This document shows, in pieces, positions 43,950-54,459 of a stretch of DNA of 64,000 nucleotides. Where the stretch lies: positions 13,439 through 77,438 of the forward strand of contig WIDE01000049.1 of the NCBI GenBank assembly GCA_015039315.1. Reading direction: 5' to 3'. Numbering within the stretch: the stretch's first letter is position 1; each line of letters opens with the position of its first letter. Both the position numbers and the translations under genes were made by a program. This DNA comes from Clavulina sp. PMI_390. Taxonomy: Eukaryota; Basidiomycota; Agaricomycetes; Cantharellales; Hydnaceae. A model generated the notes under the pieces. It was not told where the DNA came from. It searched no databases and saw only the letters and a program-made list of their open reading frames with translations.

Positions 43950-45479
43950 ACTTTATTCGATTTATCTTGTATTTTGCTTTTCTCTATTACTTCTTTCCTC
44001 CTTGTTTCCGTTTCCACCTTGCTATTTCTGTCTTCTTTTTCTCCTTACCCATTTTCTTACACTGGTTGTCATCTTTTGCTGTACATACATGTGTAGTTAA
44101 AGCTGATATTACCTTTATCGAATGTTTCCACTTTTGCCCCGGCCGATTCACCCCCATTCAGAAAATCGCGAACCAAATTTCGGTTCCACATTGATTAATC
44201 CAAGCTCTCAGTTGCTCTCAGTTGGCCCAGTGCGCCACCGATGGGAGTTCATACCTATATTACGGCACCAACGCGGCGAGATCTGAGTTAGATCCAGTTG
44301 AGCAACGACACTGCCCTCTGGGTGAATAGATGGTATGGGACAGATAGACGCTGGATCTGGATGCAACAATATGGCCGGCGCCTATAACCTCGCAAATCAT
44401 TGACTGCCCCTTCCTGGTCGCCCCCATAGTGGATCGAGCCTCATGGCATGAATAAAAGAGTTGAATATTGAGTAGCCTCAACCTATCCTAAGGAACTCAG
44501 CTTTCGACTACCACTTCTGATGTGCGGCTCTCGCCATTGACCATCGGTTAGGGCTAGCACGATCAACTGAATATGCTGTGCCCAGCTGGGCGTGTTCGAA
44601 ATCTTCACTCATCCTTATCGCACACCATAAACCCTTGAAGAGCTCGAAGGCAGGTAAATGAAACCAATTGCACGGCCGTCCAAGTTTCGAGTGGGCCAGG
44701 GCATAGGCATCGAGCGAGAAGAAAATTCGGGTGGTGGAGCATATCTAAGCCAGGTTGAGTCAAAGGCTGGAGCGATTGAACGCACGGGCGATTCAAATAT
44801 ACACGCAATTAGATCCCTCATTTTTATCAGGGGCGAAATGATATTAGAGAAGAAGACCCACAGCAACCTGGGCCCAACAACGGGAGGGAGATCACGATAA
44901 TGATAAAGATAGAAGAATCTGAAATAGAGAAGGGAGAATGGGCATGGTTCGTAACTCCGCCGCCCCCTCAGCAGGCCCTCGCCAGACAAGGGGCTGTCCT
45001 ACCTTCAATATTTGATCTAATTCATTGGTACAAGCAAAAGAATTAGATCTCGGTACCCATACAGAAACTCTCCCCGTCCAGTGGCACGCCTTCTTTTCGT
45101 TGCAAGAATGCAGATCCCAGATCCTTTCCTCTTTTTTGAGATCTCTTCGAAGGCGTTCCAAATTATGACGGCCACAGCACTTTTTTCGCTTCCCCTCTAC
45201 CTCCCCATATGGCATCACATTGAATCACAATGCCATATATCTCCAATGCAGCGCCACAAATACCTGGCTCGGAGAATGTACATATATCGAGCGCCCGCGG
45301 GGGGAAGGGCTTTCTCACTTGACACCTCTTTAATTTTCCCATCGATTAGCTTGGAACACCCCCTCGATATTCTTGAAGGTATTCTTCGCCTCGGTGCATC
45401 AGTGGTGTCCCTCTTCCCAGATCGCTCAAACATGGTGTGTCGACTCTTCGCAACTAGACATTCGGGGAGTGGATAATTG
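43950..45479. other. Intergenic interval
   Basis: About 1.5 kb after the large Ser-rich gene. It begins with a T-rich 3' UTR-like stretch. Frames at 44605-45218 (minus) are short with no motif. No gene is called. Confidence 0.55.
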
Positions 45480-46149
45480 ATGCATCGTCTTGGTCAGAAT
45501 CAAAACGACATCATGAGTGAGCAAACTCAGCAACTAGGTCTATACCTGGGTCAGGAACAAGGAATATTCGGTGCAGGTTAGCTCGCAGTAAGTAACCCGC
45601 GATTCCTCACTCACGACACCACTTTAGGTATACAAGATAACCCAGCAGCCGGGCTGATAACCCCTTCTCATAAAAATCTCCCCACCCGCACCGCTTTTGA
45701 TCATAAGCGTACAGTTTTGCACCCCCTTCCCATTTACCTCCCTTCCTCCCGCCTCTACCACTGGCATACACCTCCACCTGCCCGATCAATTCGCCGTGCA
45801 TGCCACTCTGGAAATCGTGCACCCAACGATGACATCGAATCGCTTTCCGACGCTGTACATTTTTCTTCGTCGCGGGTTGAATTGCTTCCTGTATTCATCT
45901 CCCTGCACTCTGAGTCTGATCATGGTACGCCAATGGTATTCTTACTGCCCACTAGTTGCCTCTCCTCACCCCTCTGCTATGATTTGCGCACGACATTTAG
46001 AGAATCCACACTCAACTGCCAAGATTGGACAGTGGTCTCGAGTACGAGAATGGAGCAAGAGTAAGATTACTGAGATAAACTGGAGTGGAATCCTTGGGGC
46101 AGCAGCCGCGGTGTGCACCATTGTCGGCTTGTTTACGGCGATGCGATGA
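45480..46149 (+). CDS. Small unknown protein, paralogue 1
   Basis: A three-exon model: 45480-45576, 45628-45954 (or ending 45924) and 46001-46149, all joins in phase 1; 190 aa in the longer form. The start is MHRLGQNQND, or the Met at 45513 (MSEQTQQ). The middle is Pro/His-rich (LPIYLPSSRLYHWHTPPPAR), with a strand-like segment, VFISLHSESD. The last exon encodes a Trp-rich stretch and a hydrophobic C-terminal helix: GQWSRVREWSKSK, then NWSGILGAAAAVCTIVGLFT. The gene at 49153 has the same exon number, phases and order of segments, and a similar last exon. No family is recognised. The C-terminal helix could anchor the protein in a membrane. The exact donor of exon 2 is uncertain. Confidence 0.55.
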
Positions 46150-49100
46150 TGCTAAGCTGTTTCTTTTCCAAAAGGGACCACCGAGAATTAGGCATTCTAG
46201 CCTCTGACATATACATTGCTTCACGAGTCGAATTTTCCTGTCATTTCCTGGTCAATCAATACACACTCTCAAGACCTCCAGATAATTAATGCCCACGTAC
46301 TATGTCTCCCCCAAAGGATAGTAGGATTGTTTTCGCGCGATAAGTATGGCCGGGTATGGTATGGGCTTATACGGGGATGTGAGTAGATGAGAAATCAGAT
46401 GATCATTGTCGGGTGCTTGGCTAGAGTCACATTTTGGAGCTTGGATTTAGTTCTCAGTTAAATTCATTGATGCGTAGCCGTAAAGGGTTTCACTCAGTGA
46501 GCTCGTGAGGGCCAATCGCAATCCCTTCTCCACATTTGAATAAAAAAAAAAAAAACCTCTAAGAGGCCCTTTTTGTGCCTCAGAATCGACCACGAAACAG
46601 CTCTGAGTGCATCGTCACCCTAATGTCTGCCATAGAGAGGGCCGAGAGATCAAGGAAGAGCTTTCCACTGTGGTCATCGCATGTGAGGTGGAACAGATAT
46701 CGAGAGGCTCAGTGCGTGCGATGGGCGAGGAAGAATTGACCCCACAAAATGGGATCAGCCCTTCCTGCCCCAAGTTCTTCAGCTCATTCTCCCAGAGTGC
46801 CATCCATCGCGATAATTTTCTGGATTGCAGATCTGGTTCCGACGCCAGGGGCTCCCGACCCTTGATGTTGGCAATAGATTTTATCGCGGCTCAATATACT
46901 TATCCATGCCGTGCCACTAGCAAAGAACCCACTCACGCGGCCTCTTAGACCTTGATTCGCACGATTAGGGGATCCACAGAAAAGTGAGGGTGTTATCAAG
47001 GCCCGTGGGAAAGGTCACGTGGAAAGTACAGCCATACAATCGAACCGCTTGAAGGCCGAGCGCTCCCCTTGCCTGCTTCTCTCGGATTACCTCTATTACC
47101 TTCTATAGGGAGGTAGTTTCCGTCATCGAACCAATAGGTGCTTTTAAATGAGTCAATCATAGCCCACATTTGTTATCCCTCATGCAATGAGAAGTTCACC
47201 TTCAACTGCTCATATATTTTGGGCGTCAATTGACCCTAAGACCCACGATCGCTACAAAGCAGAATGCCACCCGCGTCCAAATGGGATATCCATGGAGGGA
47301 GCAATCCTCCGTTGCACCAGCTTGCAAACGAGAAACCAAACCCGGATTGCTCAGCCTTTCGTCTGAGGTCTCAACCGTAGCCCTCCCATATTCCGCATGA
47401 TTGCTTCCTTTCCACCCAATATGGAGACTGAAGGTCATAGTCACTTTTTATAACTACAGCTTTCACTCTCAAAACGAGAGCTCCAGATGGCATGCCCGCC
47501 ACCATCGATTTGCAATTGCGGTGGCGGGATTCGATTTGCCCCACGGCATGAGACTCAAGGTCACATTTGAACTATCAGAGCGCATTTCTTGTTATTGGAC
47601 CGCAAACTCAATAACTCACTGATACATACCTCCGAAAGCGCAAACTTTGCACGACAGAGACCGCGGCAGAGCTGAGAGCACCAAATACCGCCAATTCATC
47701 CCTTGCTCTAGGCCACCGCCACCTCCTAGTACCAGAAACGCTTAAACAAATATTGGCATGGCTCCCATTAGCGTTAGGTAGGTCGTTCCACCTCGTTCTG
47801 TTTCTGATCTTACTCATGTCACACATTGTTCTATATGTCTTACTCCGTTTGCTGATAGCATCCTTTGCTACCTTGCTTTAATTTGATATAATTTGGGTGT
47901 CATATAACTCTCTTTGACGGTTTCCTATGTCCCTTCTCTTCTCGACACATCAGTATACACTGCGAAGGGGTTGAGCCAACGAACAATGTCTCGCGTTGGA
48001 AATATGCCACACTGCAGAGCGGAACCGCAGGCTATGCATTACTGGCAAATCACAATCTTCTATCTAAGACTCAATTTGACCATCTCGTGCGGGCGATGTG
48101 GCCTGCAAGAATGCATCTGGTCGCTAATTATGGATGGTCATCCTCAAGTGAAAATATGCACGTTTCTTGATTCAATCAATTAAACCCCATACGTAGCTTA
48201 CTGCATCTACGATGTGGCTACAGTTTTTACGCGCAGATCTCCAACTCTAACACGATTAGAGCGCGCCCATTTAGGCGAGGCATGGGAACGGGAAGGCAAG
48301 TGGTAGCTCCCCCATAGACTCCACGCACACGCTGAAGGGCAAACTTGCTCCTCTCAGCAATAATGGTCACGGCTTGTTAATTCAAATAGGCTCGCTTGGA
48401 CAGAATGGTGCCTAATATGGAGCCACTAAACATTCGTTACTGTGCTAAACCTGCGACCTCAATCGATTTGCCACAGCAATGAAGATGCAACCACGGATAT
48501 TCTCGGTGCTGCTGCTAAATAATTCACTTCTTCGCCGACTTTTTGCCTTGCAATCATGTGATTTGCAAACTTTAGGGATCGAACCACAAAGCAATAATGT
48601 TTTCCGAGGAGATGCCTCCCCACGTTCTGGAATACTTGTTCCCTGTTTTTTTTTCCTCTGGCTGTACACTACTATTATAGACGAATACATGGTTCCAACT
48701 GAGCGTTTTTGTCTCACGTGGTGGATAGGGACATCAACCATACAAAGATCTTCAAGATCCTCGCCTGAGTTCTCGTTTGGTCCACTAGCGATCTACTGCA
48801 CCATTTGTGACCCAAATCCCGCATGCGAGAACCGAGAATCGCAGGGATCTTCCTCGTCCTGGCAATAAATACACCTTGATAATGTAGCGAGCCCTTGGGC
48901 GCTCGCTTCTAGTGCTCCCACTTGATAAATGCAGGGTCCTCAACTGACACTACTTATAAGTACGACTTCCTGTCTCGATCTCCTGAATTATCCCCCAAAA
49001 CCAGTCTAACAGGAGCCATTTTCCTCAAGGGATTCCGAATACAAACTTTCAACTCCCCAAAGGTAGGTCAAACCTTAGTCTGTTGTGCTTGATGTTAGGA

Positions 49101-49152
49101 TCCTGATGGTCCCCACTGAGATAAATCTGGATTAGTGGAGGTTTGACTCCAA
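46150..49152. other. Gene-poor interval
   Basis: About 3 kb without a supported gene. It contains a poly-A run near 46542-46554 and small frames (46607-46948, 47226-47444, 48479-48868) with no recognisable motif. I see no transposon ends. Confidence 0.5.
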
Positions 49153-49781
49153 ATGAGTCATCAAATCCAAGCCCCAAAGTTACATCGCTTGTTGGAAGAA
49201 GTGTCGAGTCCAGGTGGATCCATAATACCTTTTCTGTCCCTTCTCACTGAGTAGCGTCTTTCAGGTCTACGCATCGGTGAAAATAACGGGGAGCTAAATC
49301 CTTCTCTTGAAGTTCCAAGACGGGACTTTGAGTTCGCACCCGGCAATGATTTTCCAATTTCTCTCCCACTTCCTACTCACATCCCCGTACGAGCTTACGC
49401 CATACCCGCCCATACCCCATCACTTCATCACTTCCATCGTGCACTCCACCCTACGCCGTCTGTTGAAGCCGAGGTGCACCCAAATAGCTTCTATCTCTCT
49501 TTAACCGGCGATGAGCCCCTCACTGCTGGTGGGCTTCCTGTTCACCTACCCCCCTTGTATAACAGTGGTAGGTCATCTCGATTTTACCTTCACCTCAAAT
49601 TCAAGTCTATTGGCGTCGGAATATTGACGCAATATATACAGATAACTCAGCAGCCCTTGGGCCATGGGCCAGCGCACAATATTGGGTCTGGGGCAAGGTC
49701 AGCAATATGAGCTGGGGCGAGGCGCTTGCAGGGGTAGCCGCTTTATGTACGATCATTACCCTTCTTCAGGGAGTAATTTGA
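49153..49781 (+). CDS. Small unknown protein, paralogue 2
   Basis: Three exons: 49153-49213, 49265-49567 and 49642-49781, 504 nt (167 aa). Joins are phase 1 with good sites (G|GTGGAT...TTTCAG|GT; G|GTAGGT...TACAG|AT). The N-terminus is MSHQIQAPKLHRLLEEV. The middle is Pro/His-rich (PTHIPVRAYAIPAHTPSLHH), then SFYLSLTGDEPLTAGGLPVH. The last exon reads GPWASAQYWVWGKVSNMSWG followed by a hydrophobic helix, EALAGVAALCTIITLLQGV. The order, exon phases and C-terminal Trp-plus-helix module match the gene at 45480, so the two are diverged paralogues. No known family is recognised. A membrane-anchored or membrane-active role is conceivable from the helix only. Confidence 0.6.
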
Positions 49782-52043
49782 CACCAAGGATTTTGGTCTA
49801 GACGCCAAAATGCGCTTTCCAATTGCGTGGATCTTAACTAGCCAGCTTTAGCTCATTCTCCCCCGACGTTACCTGTATTTGCTCTGCCACAAACCACGTA
49901 CATTCATTACGAGCCTTCCGATGCTTTAAGGATCACGCTGGTTAGAGATATGTGCCGTGTGGAGCTCTTGTCTCGGACCAGACAAGCCCAAATGCCGCTG
50001 AAATGAGGCTCGATTGGGATATAATCTATCCTGGCATCTGACACGCAAGGATTCTTCGGCCAATCTGATTGACAACCCTTTGCACAAAATTAGGAATCAA
50101 GCTCCCGGTAGGCAAGGTTCTATCAATCATTCATGTTGAAAGAGTCTAGTAAATCACATGGGACAATGCGATGAACAAATGATGAGGCGGCGAGGTTATT
50201 CCTGGACGTAGGATTTGGATGATTGGTATGGTAAAAAAACGGATTCAGACAATTCAGTTCATTAAGTCGATATGTAATCATATACAAGCCCGTGTTGGGA
50301 AAATACTGATGTACCAGTGACCAGATAGGTAGCGTGATGGCTGAGGATCGGGGTCAATATCCCTCAGCCCCTGCTGCTTTTTGTCTCATGGACGATCAGA
50401 CCTTTCCGCTTCCAATTCAGTAAGGGATTTCCTTTTCTCAGCTATTCGAACTGCTGGGCACGAATGCTGTGACTCTGATTCCAAGATTACCTAATTTGGA
50501 CACCACAGGCAGCGGAAACTGTGTGACAACTATAAATTCTCCTATGGAAAATATTGCGATCGGGGACGGGGAGGCGGCTCTTCTGCTGAGAGGATGCTCA
50601 CTAGATCTGCCATCGGCCAAGCATCTCCCGAGCGATCAATCTCCCTGCACATGGCCTATCTCTTCTTGGAAGGGCCGCGTGCTCTGCATCTGCATGCTCT
50701 CATCCTTCTCTTGCACGTGGACCTAGCTATCTAGAAATATATCATAAATATCACGCCCTCCTCCAGTGCCGGGAAACGCGTAAACGGAAGAGCATTCCCT
50801 ATCCGTTCCATTTTGAGGCACAATTTTACTCCAGCGATCACAACACTCTCACTGTAGTCATTCTCCTTCAGATATTCAATAAGAATCCAGCCACATTCTA
50901 GCTGGGAAATCGATGAATGGCCTTTTCAGGGGAAAATAAGAGAGCACAGCTTAACCATTAGTAACTGTAGACCATCTTCGAAGTTGCAGTTCATATTCCC
51001 CTTCCCGTGAATCATTGTTCCTTAATGAGCTAGCAGCCTGACAGCCCATCATTGCGGGAGCTTGCTTCCATAAAGGGTCCATCGCTCAGGACATCTTCTT
51101 CTCTCTTTGGTAATATTGTAATGCAAACGCTCGATCAACCTTGCAGTTGGGCTTCCACGGCGGCCTGCATAGCCCAACATTCAATAAGAAGAGTTACAAT
51201 CTTGCGAAAAATGAAGAGCACGCTGGCCACCACGGATAAAGTGATGCACGTGCGGTAAGTGTGGCTACGGGTGCCATGTATGCGAGAGTTGAGGGACTCT
51301 GCCTTCTTGAGGTGCTGGGCGTCAAACAATTGACCACAGATCCAAATATCAACTTTTCACTTCTTGTCCAAGGAGGCTGGTCGATCAAAGCACCGCGTCT
51401 TCGCCTCAACTGCTCAAAACAACCCAAGCAACACCTTCAGCGACTTTCGAACACCATGGTTATCTCGATTCTACCACGTGATCGGTGAGCTGTTCCTGCG
51501 TCAAATTTTCCTCGTGTTCAGGTGTACACATCGTGGATCTGTTTGGCGCCATCTCACGACTCCAGTTGAGGCTACGAGCCGCTATCAGAACTCCGTGCCC
51601 TTCGTGCTCAATGTTCATCGATGTCGCTCGTCTAAAACCACTTCCGCCATTCATCATGCTGCTCTCGCAGCATATGCTCCGCTCCCTATTCTTCTGGTCA
51701 TACTGCGCTTCATTTGAGCTAATGGGTATCGAATAATAATAACCGGTAGAAAACAACTACATAAAACCACATTTCACAGCGTGTATAACCATTGGCGATC
51801 ATCAGCATCAAGCCGACCATACACTTGCGTGTCCCGAAAAAAACAACAACAAATGGGATACAAAGACAAAGAAGAACGAACTGGTCTATTCACGATTTCA
51901 TCACCACGACTCTTTTCGCAACAGCCACTCGTGTGCACAGTATGCGGAGATAGTGGTCGGCTTGTAGTCTGCTGCTAGTCCAAGTCATGATGCGACGAAT
52001 ACTGCCTACGCCTCGACCCAAAGCGCGGCGGATGTATTCGCCC
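49782..52043. other. Gene-poor interval
   Basis: About 2.3 kb. Candidate fragments on the minus strand near 51100-51760 (for example a hydrophobic SVVASVLFIFRKIVTLLIE) could belong to another small gene but do not assemble into a consistent model. A plus-strand frame at 51987-52238 overlaps the end of the next gene in antisense. No firm gene is called. Confidence 0.45.
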
Positions 52044-53477
52044 TTATATGTGATAAGGATTAGTGGCAGCGGGGTCATCCTATTGGGCAATTTGACTGGT
52101 CAGCATCTGGCGTTTGGATACAACATCTACAGAGACACTTACGAAGACCTCGGCGCCACTAACAAAATGGAGGAGAGCCCGACCATGATCAACAACAACA
52201 TCCTCAAGGGTGCCTACCAAAACAACTCCCATGCGTAAGCCATATCGTAACAGGACGAGAAAAATAACTTACGATTATTGCTAGGTTCGGAAGATCCCAC
52301 ATCGGGAAGCTCGATAGTACGACGGCGGAGACGAGGGGGCTCGCTAGGGAACGCTATAGAAAAGTAAGTCAGCCCTACCTGAGAACCAATCGCCAGAGAG
52401 CACGCTTACCCTCATCATGGCCCACGTTATGCATAGCATCAGCTGTGGGAAGAGCAGAGGTGATACCTCCGAGAATGAGCTCGGTGGCGAACAGGGTGCC
52501 TGGAGAAGGGAGTCAGAAAAATTCTCTCCAACTCTGTATATCGGAGGAACATCGCGTACCTGCAGGCATTCCAACCTCAGGGGCGGAACTATTCATCAAG
52601 GGTTCCGCGGCCTGTTCTGCTGCCGCAGCAAGGGCAGCAGCATGGAGACGCTGGCCGGTCGCTTGGATGCCTGGATTTAGCTAGTTAGATGGTGTTAATG
52701 AATCCAAAGCATATCGCTTACTCTCATCACCAGCGAACGGGTCGGTCATTGTTGATAGGGGCGACCTGTGATGTGTGAAGGTCTGGCTGAGACCCAGCGC
52801 CCCAGTATTGTGGCCTTCAATGGCCTCTTCCTCGATCTGTTGTTGAATAGAACGTGTTGATCAGCGATGAGCGATCATATGCAAAGCATGATTCGTCCTA
52901 GAAAGGAAAGAGGGGTTGACGTACGAATGCAGTTCGTCTTGGGAAGAGGACATCCGCCAGGACTATTGGCAACAAGAGCGATGTCAGTGAGATTGAATGG
53001 CTTCTCAAATCATAGAGGCACGAACAGGACGCGTTGGAGGATAAATGGAAGTTGAATCGACGCCAAGCGCGCTCAGGGCGGCGGCCCACGGCCACCTGCA
53101 TAAAGTCCTCCACAAGTGTGATATGGATAAAGATGAGGGACTTGTGGACGACTGGTGTAAGACGAGCTCGGTGGGCCCGATGTCGTGTGTCAATGACATG
53201 CTGTACAATGGAGAGTTGGATGTCGGAACACGTGTGGGATTAGCACTACTCATCGCCTCATTTCTTGGCGAAGAGGTAATATCCAGCTCACCTGGATATG
53301 CACGCGGAGCCAAATGACGAGTGGATAGATGAATGCTGCCGTGTATGCGGCAAAGAGAGCATAAAGGAGACGATGGAGCAGATGCTCGATGGTCCGATCC
53401 CAAAATTGTTGCCCAAACCACTCAATGTGAGCGATATCTTGGATAGCTCGACGAGGGAAACGCGATATTGGGGACAT
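52044..53477 (-). CDS. Predicted membrane protein, eight-exon model
   Basis: Exons: 53292-53477, 52925-53200, 52722-52836, 52560-52670, 52410-52499, 52273-52353, 52143-52213 and 52044-52079. The total is 966 nt (321 aa). Every junction has GT-AG ends and consistent phase, which supports a real gene. The N-terminus (MSPISRFPRRAIQDIAHIEW) is followed by a hydrophobic segment, LLYALFAAYTAAFIYPLVIW. Two more possible membrane segments lie near residues 85-105 and 130-150 (ISLTSLLLPIVLADVLF). The second half is soluble and acidic, with an Ala-rich helix (LHAAALAAAAEQAAE), and ends DDPAATNPYHI. I recognise no family. The middle of exon 2 could hide an intron. Alternative hydrophobic frames exist in the last exons, so parts may be wrong. 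Confidence 0.5.
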
Positions 53478-54459
53478 AGTTGTGGAAATATGGAGAATTG
53501 GGTGAATTTGATGGTTAGGGGGAGGGGATGTTGGGGGGAGAGTGTAGAAGGAAGAGGGAGAGGCTGCATTGACTCCATTTTTATAGACACTACATGAACA
53601 TGTACGAACTGTTGTTAGAAACGATACCACCCTCGCCTCCGAATTGTATTACATCTTCAACGCTTGGGCCCTCAATACAATACTATTATTAGATTAAGGA
53701 GGATTTCCTACCACTTGGGCTGTCTGCAGTCGAGTCGAGTCAAAAAAACAAACCTCCTCAACGTGTAAAGGTTCTGGAGGAGCGCAGTGGGCTAATCTTT
53801 ATCATCTCTGAAGAGCGCAGCGAGGGATTAACCACTGTTGCCGGATGAATGGATCAATTCAAACATCCGGAAGATCCCCCAAGTCCTCGTGTCTGAGTGC
53901 GGGAAATGTTGTTGCTCCGTGCCCCACCACTTCACCCTAAATTCTCCAGAATAGGCAAGATTCTCACTAAAGCTAGATGGTCCGAGAAGTCCCCTTAGAG
54001 CTACTGAGAGGATATTGGTTTCGTAGAGAGGGTGGTCGTGACACATAGGGGCTTGCCCCACCTCCGAACGCTCGCAAGTCGCGAAAATCTCAATGACCTT
54101 AGGTGGTAGTGATGACCAGAAATTACCGCCTATTTATAGATTTAGGAAGCTCATCGCAACATTCACTTCAAGCACAAGCTTACATGCGCTAGGATGGAGT
54201 CGTTTGTGAGAACGAGCTGTTTTGCCTTGAGAGCCACAAAACAGATTTGAGAGATAGGCGTCGCTTTTAGACAACCCTTACTCCGATAAATATGCGCGGG
54301 GGATTTTCTACGTTGTCTAAGTCTATGATAGGTCGATTCATGCAATGGGTGGCGAGGAATGGTATCCCAAATGATGTCACATCCGGATAAGAAGTTGAGC
54401 AGCTGGTGTCACATGTAGAATAAAAAATAACGATGTTTATGACCAAATTAGATCTACAG
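53478..54459. other. Intergenic interval
   Basis: About 1 kb between the membrane-protein start and the carnitine acetyltransferase stop. Only small unsupported frames (53828-54061, 54163-54345 minus). Nothing else is seen. Confidence 0.55.
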
